Shown piece by piece: positions 1 to 5,724 of a stretch of DNA of 9,157 nucleotides. Every line of letters starts with the position of its first letter. Positions within the stretch are counted from its first letter, which is position 1. The stretch is from contig JAVKSL010000099.1 of the NCBI GenBank assembly GCA_039583695.1, forward strand, positions 1 through 9,157, in the 5' to 3' direction. The translations under genes were made by a program, and so were the position numbers. The notes below the pieces were generated by a model. It was not told where the DNA came from. It did not search any database and was given only the letters and a program-made list of their open reading frames with translations. This stretch comes from JAVKSL01 sp039583695 (GTDB taxonomy: Bacteria; Actinomycetota; Acidimicrobiia; Acidimicrobiales; JAJPHD01).

Positions 1-78
1 GCTCCCCCCGTCGCGCCGCCGCCGCCTGCCGCCGACCCGGCTCCCCCCGTCGCGCCGCCGCCGCCTGCCGCCGCCCCG
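1..78. repeat. 39-bp tandem repeat, two copies, in accC linker
   Basis: Positions 1-39 and 40-78 are two adjacent 39-bp copies that differ at one base (A at 35, C at 74). Read on the minus strand they encode a 13-residue Gly/Ala/Thr repeat (…AAGGGGATGGA…) just after the biotin carboxylase core. The length is a multiple of three, so copy number can change without breaking the frame. More copies may lie beyond the left edge. Confidence 0.9.
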
Positions 79-1427
79 ATGCCACTCAGGTCCAGGGTCT
101 GTTCTACCCACCTGGTCGAGTGCCTGGCCGACGCAAAGTCGGGGTGCGCCAGGATCAGCTGATGCGCCGGGATCGTGGTGGCAACGCCGACCACCTCGGT
201 CTCGCCCAGCGCCCGGATCATGCGCCGTCGGGCTGCCTCGCGGTCAGGCGCCCACACAATCAGCTTGGCGATCAAGTTGTCGTAGTGCTGACTTACAGTG
301 TCCCCCGCCTCATAACCGGCATCCGTGCGCACCCCAGGCCCGTCCGCCAGGCGGAAGCGGGTGATTGTCCCCGGCGACGGCACGAAGCGCCCTCCTGCCG
401 GGTCTTCCGCGTTGATCCGGCACTCGATGGAATGCCCCCGGCTAGCCACGTCGTCCTGGCCGAATCCGAGCGGCTCGCCCGCGGCCACCCGGAATTGCAG
501 CGCCACCAGGTCCAGACCGCTGACCATCTCGGTCACCGGGTGCTCGACTTGCAGCCGGGTGTTCATCTCCAGGAAGAAAAGCTCGCCCTCCTGGTACAAG
601 AACTCCACCGTCCCGGCCCCCACGTACCCGCAGGCCCGGGCCACCCGCACTGCGGCGTCACCCATGGCCACCCGGGCCGAGTCGGGGAACGAGGCGGCCG
701 GGCTCTCCTCGATCAGCTTTTGGTGGCGGCGCTGGCAGGAGCAGTCCCGCTCGCCCAGCCAGACCACGTTGGCATGGGTGTCGGCCAATACCTGCATCTC
801 GATGTGGCGGGGCCAGGTCAGGTAGCGCTCCAGGTAGCTTTCGCCCCTGCCGAAGGACTTGATCGCCTCGCGCTGGGCCGACTCGAGGGCCCCTGCCGCC
901 TCTCCCGGCTCGGACACCACCCTCATCCCCCGCCCCCCGCCCCCGAAAGCCGCCTTGATCGCAACCGGCCAGCCGACCTCCTCGCCGAAGGCGATCACCT
1001 GATCGGGCGAGGTGACCACCTCGTTTCGCCCCGGCACGCCTGCCACCCCGGCCCGCTCGGCCGCCAGGCGGCTGCTGATCTTGTCCCCCATCACCTCGAT
1101 CGCCTCAGGCGGTGGTCCGACCCAGGTGGCCCCAGCCTCGGAGACCGCCCGGGCAAAGTCAGCGCTCTCGGAGAGGAACCCGTACCCGGGGTGCACCGCA
1201 CCGGCGCCGCTGCGCGCCAGCACGCCAAGGATCGCCTCGGAGCACAGGTAGCTCTCGGTTGCAGTGCTGCCCCCGAGCGCCCACGCCTCGTCGGCCAGGC
1301 GCACGTGCAGAGCGCCCCGGTCCAGCTCCGAGTAAACCGCCACCGTGGCGATGCCCATCTCCCTCGCGGTTCGGATCACCCGAACCGCGATCTCGCCCCG
1401 GTTGGCGATCAGCACCTTGGAGATCAC
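1..1427 (-). CDS. accC: Biotin carboxylase (acetyl-/propionyl-CoA carboxylase alpha subunit), 3' end outside window
   Basis: ATP-dependent carboxylation of biotin, the first half-reaction of acetyl- or propionyl-CoA carboxylase, in the cytoplasm. The protein begins from GTG at 1427 with MISKVLIANRGEIAVRVIR, the canonical biotin carboxylase N-terminus. It has the ATP-grasp glycine loop GGGGRGMR near residue 161, the segment GERDCSCQRRHQKLIEESPA, FLEMNTRLQVEHPVTE near residue 286 (catalytic Glu/Asn/Arg region) and RGHSIECRINAEDP. These positions agree with the roughly 450-residue E. coli enzyme. The core ends about residue 445 (TRWVEQTLDLSG); the frame then stays open to the window edge through a Gly/Ala-rich linker. 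That suggests either a low-complexity tail or a linker to a fused biotin carrier domain, as in actinobacterial alpha subunits. Which acyl-CoA it serves cannot be told from this subunit. It is divergent from birA, a fitting partner. Long plus-strand frames across it are shadows. Confidence 0.95.
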   Translation of the reverse strand, partial: MISKVLIANRGEIAVRVIRTAREMGIATVAVYSELDRGALHVRLADEAWALGGSTATESYLCSEAILGVLARSGAGAVHPGYGFLSESADFARAVSEAGATWVGPPPEAIEVMGDKISSRLAAERAGVAGVPGRNEVVTSPDQVIAFGEEVGWPVAIKAAFGGGGRGMRVVSEPGEAAGALESAQREAIKSFGRGESYLERYLTWPRHIEMQVLADTHANVVWLGERDCSCQRRHQKLIEESPAASFPDSARVAMGDAAVRVARACGYVGAGTVEFLYQEGELFFLEMNTRLQVEHPVTEMVSGLDLVALQFRVAAGEPLGFGQDDVASRGHSIECRINAEDPAGGRFVPSPGTITRFRLADGPGVRTDAGYEAGDTVSQHYDNLIAKLIVWAPDREAARRRMIRALGETEVVGVATTIPAHQLILAHPDFASARHSTRWVEQTLDLSGIGAAAGGGGATGGAGSAAGGGGATGG

Positions 1428-1436
1428 GCCAGACCA

Positions 1437-1446
1437 AACCTATGGT
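1437..1446. promoter_or_regulatory. Overlapping divergent -10 elements for accC and birA
   Basis: The 11-mer AACCTATGGTT (1437-1447) is an odd-length perfect palindrome. On the minus strand it gives TAGGTT (1442-1437), 9 nt before the accC GTG. On the plus strand it gives TATGGT (1441-1446), 7 nt before the ATG at 1454. Both fit the actinobacterial -10 pattern TANNNT. A weak -35 for birA (TTGGAG, 1417-1422, 18-nt spacer) lies inside accC; I see no convincing -35 for accC. The predicted transcripts have almost no 5' leader. This is inferred from sequence pattern only. Confidence 0.5.
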
Positions 1447-1453
1447 TGGCCCG

Positions 1454-2224
1454 ATGATGCTCGACACCGCCCTGACGGCCCGCCTCGGCGCGACCCGATT
1501 CGGCGATGTGCGCTGGGCTGACTCGGTCGGCTCCACCAACGCCGAGGCAATGGCCGTGGCGAGCTCTGGTTCCCCCGAGGGCCTGGTCGTGGTGGCCGAC
1601 CACCAGCGCGCGGGCCGGGGCCGGCTCGGGCGGAGCTGGGTGGAGCCGCCCGGGGCGGGGCTGCTGGTGTCGGTCCTGCTGCGCCCGGGCCTCGACCCCG
1701 AGCACCTGCACCTGGCCAGCGCCATCGTTGCCCTGGCCGCTGCGGATGCCTGCCGGGCGGAGGCGGGGCTCGACCCCGCGCTCAAGTGGCCCAACGACCT
1801 GCTGCTCGGCGGTGCGAAGCTGGCCGGTATCCTCGCGCAAGCCGCCGCGGCTGCGGTGATCGTCGGCATAGGGATCAACGTCAACTGGCCACCGGGCACC
1901 GAGCTGCCCCCTGGAGCCACCTCCCTCAACCGCCACGCGGGCGGCGAGGTGGACCGGGCACGCCTCCTGGTCGCCATGCTCGAGTCCCTGGAGGCCCGGC
2001 GAGCGGCCCTGGACGTGCCCTCGGACCGTGCCGCCCAGGCCAGCGAGTACCGCAGCCGTTGCGCCACCCGCGGCCAGGCGGTGCGGATCGAGCTGGTAGA
2101 CGAGACCTTCACCGGGACCGCCGCGGACATCACTCCTGAGGGTCACCTGCTGGTCGAGGTGGGGACCTGCCTGCGCCGGGTCAGCGCGGCCGACGTGGTC
2201 CACCTCCGCCCCTTTTGGGCTTAG
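1454..2224 (+). CDS. birA: Biotin--[acetyl-CoA-carboxylase] ligase, class I (no DNA-binding domain)
   Basis: Makes biotinyl-AMP and transfers biotin to the carrier-protein lysine of biotin-dependent carboxylases. In this 256-residue product I see the substrate-specificity start DSVGSTNAEAM (23-33), the biotin/ATP loop AGRGRLGRSW (53-62), KWPNDLL (111-117), KLAGILA (122-128), GIGINVNW (138-145) and a C-terminal SH3-like part from about residue 207. There is no N-terminal helix-turn-helix, so it is a class I ligase and not an E. coli-type repressor. The segment between KLAGILA and GIGINV is short and Ala-rich. Start choice: ATGs exist at 1442, 1454 and 1457. I chose 1454 because the best -10 (1441-1446) overlaps the 1442 ATG; 1442 would add four residues (MVGP). 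No Shine-Dalgarno is visible. It is head-to-head with its likely substrate's gene. Confidence 0.93.
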   Translation: MMLDTALTARLGATRFGDVRWADSVGSTNAEAMAVASSGSPEGLVVVADHQRAGRGRLGRSWVEPPGAGLLVSVLLRPGLDPEHLHLASAIVALAAADACRAEAGLDPALKWPNDLLLGGAKLAGILAQAAAAAVIVGIGINVNWPPGTELPPGATSLNRHAGGEVDRARLLVAMLESLEARRAALDVPSDRAAQASEYRSRCATRGQAVRIELVDETFTGTAADITPEGHLLVEVGTCLRRVSAADVVHLRPFWA

Positions 2225-2349
2225 GAATACAGCTCCCTCCGCCGCCCGTCCGTGCCCACTCACCACCCGCGCCAGCCCTCCGGACACATTCTGGGAACGG
2301 TTATCGTCGCTACGTGACCGTAACCCTGCCCAGAATGGGCGCCAAGCCC
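2225..2349. other. Convergent intergenic region between birA and the class IV aminotransferase
   Basis: The 125-bp gap separates the 3' ends of two convergent genes. It holds an imperfect inverted repeat (GGTTA at 2300-2304, TAACC at 2321-2325 with a partial inner match) and a short perfect hairpin at 2328-2340. No gene or RNA is recognised. Confidence 0.6.
2328..2340. terminator. Short hairpin between convergent genes, possible terminator
   Basis: GCCCA-GAA-TGGGC forms a 5-bp stem with a 3-nt loop between the 3' ends of birA and the minus-strand aminotransferase. No T-run follows on either strand, so it is at best a weak bidirectional terminator. The same 12-base core (CCCAGAATGGGC) recurs inside the start of the glycosyltransferase gene at 6734-6745, so it may mean little. 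Confidence 0.22.
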
Positions 2350-3282
2350 TCATGGGTCCCCTCCGACCTCCAAGATTGCCGAGTAGGCGGTGCTCGCGGC
2401 AGCTGTGAGCGGTCCGGGACAGCTCGGGAGCGCCTTGCCGTCCACTACGGCAATTGGCTGGACACCCCGGGTGGTCGAGGCCAAGAATGCCTCCTCCGCG
2501 CGCCCGAGGGCGCTCAGCTCCAAGTCCTCCTCGACCACCACGACGTCACTGGTGGCGCGCAGGGCCTCGATGACCAGCGCCCGGGTTACCCCCGCCAGGC
2601 ATCCCCCCGACAGGGGCGGGGTGATCAGGCGTCCCTCCAGACCCACGAACACGTTCGACCCGGTTCCCTCGCACAGGTTCCCCACCAGGTTGGAGAAGAT
2701 CGCCTCGGTGGCCCCACGGGCATGCGCCCGGGCCAGCGCCACCACGTTCTCGGCGTAGGAGATCGTCTTGAGCCCGGCGAGGGCGCCCCTCTCGTTTCGG
2801 GGCCAAGGGACGGTCGCCACCGAGGTCCCAGCCCTCGGCGGCCCGTCGACGGCGTCCGGCCGCCGAGCGTCCGGCCGCCGAGCGACGTGCCGCCGAGCGT
2901 CCGGCCGCCCAGCGACGGATGGTCCTAGCTCCGAGGCAGCCACCACCACTGTCGGGGGGCTCTCCCAGCGGTCCGAGCCAAGGGGACCGCGGCCCCCGGT
3001 CACCGTAATTCTGAGGCAGCCGTCGTCCAGGCCGCTCGCCGAGGCAACGGTCTCGCACGCGACGCGCAGCTCAGCCGACGACGGTGGGTCGAGGCCCAGG
3101 CCGCCTGCCGAGCGGGCCAGGCGGGCCAGGTGCCTGGCCAGGGCAAACGGCGCGCCCCGGTGGATCAGGATCACCTCGAATACACCATCGCCGGTGGTGA
3201 GGCCGTGGTCGAAGACGGAGATCACCGCGTCGGAGGCGTCGCACAGCTCGCCGTTCAGCCAGACGGGCGGAGTTGGATTCAC
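2350..3282 (-). CDS. Fold-type IV PLP enzyme: aminodeoxychorismate lyase or branched-chain/D-amino acid aminotransferase
   Basis: A cytoplasmic class IV aminotransferase-family enzyme of 310 residues. Family marks are VWLNGELC (7-14), the FDHGLTTGDGVFEV segment (24-37), the PLP lysine K172 in AGLKTISYAENVVAL (169-183), and EAIFSN…GNLCEGTGSNVFV (193-213), typical of this fold. The TPPLSGGCLAGVTR segment (221-234) is the phosphate-binding end. Members split into 4-amino-4-deoxychorismate lyase (PabC, folate), branched-chain aminotransferase and D-amino acid aminotransferase; the sequence alone does not decide, though the length favours PabC or a general actinobacterial class IV protein. The start is the GTG at 3282 because a promoter lies exactly upstream and homology begins there; the frame stays open upstream to 3477. 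Residues about 124-148 form an Arg/Asp/Ala/Pro repeat insertion between two conserved blocks. Confidence 0.85.
   Translation of the reverse strand: MNPTPPVWLNGELCDASDAVISVFDHGLTTGDGVFEVILIHRGAPFALARHLARLARSAGGLGLDPPSSAELRVACETVASASGLDDGCLRITVTGGRGPLGSDRWESPPTVVVAASELGPSVAGRPDARRHVARRPDARRPDAVDGPPRAGTSVATVPWPRNERGALAGLKTISYAENVVALARAHARGATEAIFSNLVGNLCEGTGSNVFVGLEGRLITPPLSGGCLAGVTRALVIEALRATSDVVVVEEDLELSALGRAEEAFLASTTRGVQPIAVVDGKALPSCPGPLTAAASTAYSAILEVGGDP
2852..2911. repeat. 15-bp tandem repeat, four copies, in aminotransferase gene
   Basis: Four adjacent 15-bp units based on GCGTCCGGCCGCCGA: 2852-2866 and 2867-2881 (identical), 2882-2896 (three changes) and 2897-2911 (one change), followed by a partial fifth. 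On the minus strand each unit encodes RRPDA or a variant (ARRHV). The unit is a whole number of codons, so the gene remains intact. It falls between the conserved TVVVAASEL and VPWPRNERGALAGLK blocks, probably a surface loop. Confidence 0.9.
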
Positions 3283-3289
3283 GTCGGGC

Positions 3290-3317
3290 AGCCTATGCGA
3301 GGCGGCCACAATGGCAA
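3290..3317 (-). promoter_or_regulatory. Promoter of the class IV aminotransferase gene (leaderless)
   Basis: On the minus strand a -35 TTGCCA (3317-3312, five of six matches to TTGACA) and a -10 TAGGCT (3295-3290, TANNNT) are separated by 16 nt. The expected transcription start, 6-7 nt past the -10, falls on or next to the GTG at 3282. The mRNA is therefore predicted to be leaderless, which supports that start codon. Confidence 0.5.
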
Positions 3318-3330
3318 CGCTACGTCGGAG

Positions 3331-3336
3331 TAGGGT
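3331..3336 (+). promoter_or_regulatory. Candidate -10 element for the rml operon
   Basis: TAGGGT lies 9 nt before the GTG at 3346, the same spacing as the accC element. No good -35 is seen 16-18 nt upstream. It points away from the aminotransferase promoter, about 36 bp from that -10. Moderate to weak support. Confidence 0.3.
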
Positions 3337-3345
3337 ATGCAACCT

Positions 3346-3498
3346 GTGGTCAGCGACATCGAAGGGGTTCACATCAGGCTCAACCCGGATCCAGCGCCCG
3401 CCCGCTCGGTCCCCGGCCAGGCCCCTGGCCTGCGGTCGCCCGGCCATTGCCGCGGGTCGACGTTGGCCGTGCAGCACCGGCCTGTGACGAGCCGTTGA
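3346..3498 (+). CDS. Candidate 50-residue leader ORF coupled to rmlA
   Basis: An uninterrupted frame from GTG 3346 to TGA 3496-3498. Its stop overlaps the TTG start of rmlA in the four bases TTGA, the same junction type seen at 6724. The peptide starts VVSDIEGVHIRLNPDPAPAR and is rich in Pro, Arg and Ser, with no recognised domain, signal or membrane segment. By my count 42 of 50 third positions are G or C, which in such GC-rich DNA is only weak support for coding. A hairpin (3415-3430) lies inside it. It may be a translated leader that couples ribosome traffic to rmlA, or it may be chance. Confidence 0.3.
   Translation: MVSDIEGVHIRLNPDPAPARSVPGQAPGLRSPGHCRGSTLAVQHRPVTSR
3415..3430 (+). promoter_or_regulatory. 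Hairpin in the rmlA leader
   Basis: GGCCAG-GCCC-CTGGCC is a perfect 6-bp GC-rich stem with a 4-nt loop, about 65 nt upstream of the rmlA start and inside the candidate leader ORF. No T-run follows. It could affect leader folding, but such palindromes are frequent in DNA of this composition. Confidence 0.25.
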
Positions 3499-4637
3499 AG
3501 GGCCTCATCCTGGCCGGCGGAGCCGGCACCCGCCTGCGGCCGATCACCCACACCAGCGCCAAGCAGCTGGTGCCGGTCGCCAACAAGCCGATCCTGTTCT
3601 ACGCCCTGGAGGCGATGGCAGGTGCTGGCATCCGCCAGGTGGGCATGATCGTGGGGGAGACCCGCGCCGAGATCCACGCCGCGGTGGGCGACGGAGCAGC
3701 GTGGGGGATACAGGTCACTTACATTCCTCAGGACCAGCCCCTCGGGCTGGCTCACTGCGTGCTCATCGCGCGATCCTTCCTCGGAGACGACGACTTTGTC
3801 ATGTACCTGGGCGACAACTTGCTGCGCCAGGGCATTACCGGGTTCGTGGAGGCCTTCGAGGCAGAGAGGGAGCGCTTCGCGGCGGGCTCACTTTTCGGGA
3901 GTGGGCACGGGTACGATGGCGGGGGGGGCCACATTTCGGGGAAAGTGCCCGCTGCGCAGATCCTGCTGGCCCGGGTGTCGGACCCCCAGCGCTTCGGGGT
4001 GGCTGAGCTGGACCGAGCCGGGCAGGTGGTGCGCTTGGTCGAGAAGCCTGAGGTGCCGCCGTCGGATCTGGCGCTGGTGGGGGTCTATCTGTTCGACTCG
4101 CGAATCCACGAGGCCGTTGCGGCCATCTCGCCGTCAGCTCGGGGTGAGCTGGAGATCACAGACGCCATCGGCTGGTTGCTCGAGCACGGGCACCGGGTGT
4201 GTCACCAGGTTGTCGACGGGTACTGGAAGGACCTGGGTGAGCTGGATGCGCTGCTGGAGGGGAACCGCCTGGTGCTGGAGGGCCTGGCGCCGGCATTGCT
4301 CGGGTCGGTGGACGCCGGGTCCAGGGTCGAGGGTCGGGTGGTGATCCAGGCGGGGGCACGGGTGGTGCGCTCGACTATCAGAGGTCCGGCGATAATCGGG
4401 GAGGGCACCCTGGTCCAGGACTCCTTCATCGGGCCGTTCACCTCGGTGTACTACGGTTGCGAGATCGTCGACTCGGAGGTGGAGCACTCGGTGGTGCTGG
4501 AGCAGAGCCGCCTGGTTGGGGCCGGGCGCATCGAGGACTCCCTGATCGGCAAGGCCGTGGAGGTCACCCGCACCTCCCGACGGCCTCGCGCCACTCGCCT
4601 GATGCTGGGTGACCACTCCAGGGTGGACCTCGGATAG
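3495..4637 (+). CDS. rmlA: Glucose-1-phosphate thymidylyltransferase, long form
   Basis: Joins glucose-1-phosphate and dTTP to give dTDP-glucose, the first step of dTDP-deoxysugar synthesis. The 380-residue protein has the nucleotide-binding start MKGLILAGGAGTRLRP (1-16), K23 and Q24 in SAKQLVPVANKP, the metal-binding YLGDN (104-108), RFGVAELD (166-173), VEKP (182-185), ITDAIGWLLE (221-230) and GYWKDLGE (242-249). From about residue 270 there is a hexapeptide-like left-handed beta-helix region, the mark of the long form (TIGR01208 type, usually about 355 residues). The extra length comes from a Gly-rich insert at residues about 126-152. The start is TTG 3495 because it aligns exactly with MKGLILAGG of the family and no upstream in-frame start fits. 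No Shine-Dalgarno is evident. Its TAG shares one base with the rmlB GTG, so the two are probably translationally coupled. Confidence 0.93.
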   Translation: MKGLILAGGAGTRLRPITHTSAKQLVPVANKPILFYALEAMAGAGIRQVGMIVGETRAEIHAAVGDGAAWGIQVTYIPQDQPLGLAHCVLIARSFLGDDDFVMYLGDNLLRQGITGFVEAFEAERERFAAGSLFGSGHGYDGGGGHISGKVPAAQILLARVSDPQRFGVAELDRAGQVVRLVEKPEVPPSDLALVGVYLFDSRIHEAVAAISPSARGELEITDAIGWLLEHGHRVCHQVVDGYWKDLGELDALLEGNRLVLEGLAPALLGSVDAGSRVEGRVVIQAGARVVRSTIRGPAIIGEGTLVQDSFIGPFTSVYYGCEIVDSEVEHSVVLEQSRLVGAGRIEDSLIGKAVEVTRTSRRPRATRLMLGDHSRVDLG

Positions 4638-5668
4638 TGAGCCTCATGGTCACCGGGGGGGCCGGGTTCATCGGATCCAACTTTGTGAGGCACTGGCTGG
4701 CCGGGCACCCCGGGGAGCGGGTCGTGGTGTACGACGCCCTCACCTATGCCGGCAACCGGGCGTCGCTGGCGGATCTGGAGAGCGGGATCGTCTTCGTGCA
4801 GGCGGATGTGTGTGACCTCGGCGCCGGTAGATCGGCTATTGCCAGCAACGGGGTGGAGGTGGTGGCGCACTTTGCGGCCGAGTCGCACAACAGCCTGGCG
4901 GTGCTGGACCCTGGGCGCTTCTTCGTCACCAACGTGATCGGGACCCAGGTGATGTGCGAGGCTGCCAGACTGGAGGGGGTGCGGCGCTTCCATCACATCT
5001 CGACGTGCGAGGTGTACGGGGATCTGGCGCTCGACAGCCCGGAGCGCTTTGTCGAGTCGTCGCCGTACCGGCCCCGCACCCCGTACAATGCCTCCAAGGC
5101 GGGGGCCGACCACGTGGTGAGGGCCTACGCCGAGACCTACGGTTTGCCGATCACGATCACGAACTGCTGCAACAACTACGGTCCGTTCCAGTTTCCCGAG
5201 AAGGTGGTGGCGTTGTTCGCCGCGCTGGCGCTGGACGGCAAGCCGTTGCCGATGTACGCATCGACCCAGAACCGCAGGGAATGGCTGCATGTGAGCGACC
5301 ATTGCCGGGCAGTCGAGCTGGTGATCGAGTCCGGCCGGGTGGGGGAGACCTACCATGTGGGTAGCGGTGTGGAGGCCAGCATCGTTCAGATTGCGGACGC
5401 TGTGCTGGCAGCGGCCGGGCGACCGGCCTCGCTCAAGAGCGTGGTCCCCGACCGGCCGGGCCATGACCGGCGATACTTGCTGGACTCGACCAAGCTGCGC
5501 ACCGAGCTGGGCTGGGCGCCGTTGGTGGGCTTCGAGGATGGCCTGGCGGACACGGTTGCGTGGTACGCAGGGCACCGGGAGTGGTGGGAGCCCCTGATGG
5601 GGCGCGCGCCGGTGCGCGAGGGGGCCTGGGGCCAGGCGTCGCCGGTCCGGGCGAGGGCCGGGCAGTGA
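4637..5668 (+). CDS. rmlB: dTDP-glucose 4,6-dehydratase family protein
   Basis: An extended-SDR enzyme predicted to turn dTDP-glucose into dTDP-4-keto-6-deoxyglucose. The 343 residues include the NAD-binding TGGAGFIGSNF (6-16), VYDALTYAGNRASL, HFAAESH, ISTCEVYGD (121-129), the YxxxK pair Y150/K154 in PYNASKAGADH, NCCNNYGPFQFPEKVV, NRREWLHVSDHCRA and VPDRPGHDRRYLLDSTKLRTELGW, all in the right order for RmlB. Classical RmlB has the Asp-Glu-Tyr triad in STDEVYG; here the Asp is Cys124 (TGC, 5006-5008), while Glu125 and Tyr150 remain. I have seen similar STCEVYG proteins in actinobacteria from memory, so this may mark a subfamily. GTG 4637 overlaps the rmlA stop and gives the usual distance to TGGAGFIGS. 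The last 20 residues are Gly/Ala/Arg-rich and run into the repeat array before rmlD. Confidence 0.9.
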   Translation: MSLMVTGGAGFIGSNFVRHWLAGHPGERVVVYDALTYAGNRASLADLESGIVFVQADVCDLGAGRSAIASNGVEVVAHFAAESHNSLAVLDPGRFFVTNVIGTQVMCEAARLEGVRRFHHISTCEVYGDLALDSPERFVESSPYRPRTPYNASKAGADHVVRAYAETYGLPITITNCCNNYGPFQFPEKVVALFAALALDGKPLPMYASTQNRREWLHVSDHCRAVELVIESGRVGETYHVGSGVEASIVQIADAVLAAAGRPASLKSVVPDRPGHDRRYLLDSTKLRTELGWAPLVGFEDGLADTVAWYAGHREWWEPLMGRAPVREGAWGQASPVRARAGQ

Positions 5669-5724
5669 GGGCGGGGCAGTGGCCGGGCAGTGAGGGCGGG
5701 GCAGTGAGGGCGGGGCAGTGAGGG
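5661..5724 (+). repeat. 14-bp tandem repeats spanning the rmlB stop and rmlD start
   Basis: Unit GGCAGTGAGGGCGG occurs at 5661-5674, 5686-5699 and 5700-5713. A shortened, changed copy (GGCAGTGGCCG) is at 5675-5685 and a last partial copy at 5714-5724. The first copy contains the rmlB TGA (5666-5668) and the last contains the rmlD GTG (5718-5720). Every full copy carries the overlapping GTGA stop/start motif. The simplest reading is that an ancestral GTGA overlap between the two genes was multiplied by slippage or unequal exchange, moving the genes 49 bp apart. Confidence 0.88.

Noticed and set aside
120..1457. Long plus-strand open frame (445 codons) opposite accC
   Set aside because: It is antisense to a clear biotin carboxylase with all family motifs; long shadow frames are usual in DNA this GC-rich, and its translation shows only low-complexity His/Pro/Arg/Gly sequence.
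1424..2353. Minus-strand frames opposite birA
   Set aside because: birA on the plus strand is unmistakable (GRGRLGRSW, KWPNDLL, GIGINVNW); the antisense translations match nothing and lack sensible starts.
2314..2928. Leaderless-looking GTG at 2314, 6 nt after TATCGT, opening a frame antisense to the aminotransferase
   Set aside because: The -10 fit is tempting, but no -35 is seen, the frame is a shadow of a conserved gene and the peptide has no recognisable features. An antisense RNA could still start here, but there is no further support.
3273..3494. Upstream in-frame extension of rmlA to ATG 3273
   Set aside because: It would add 74 residues of low-complexity Arg/Pro sequence before the exact family N-terminus MKGLILAGGAG and overlap the divergent promoter region; TTG 3495 is far more likely.
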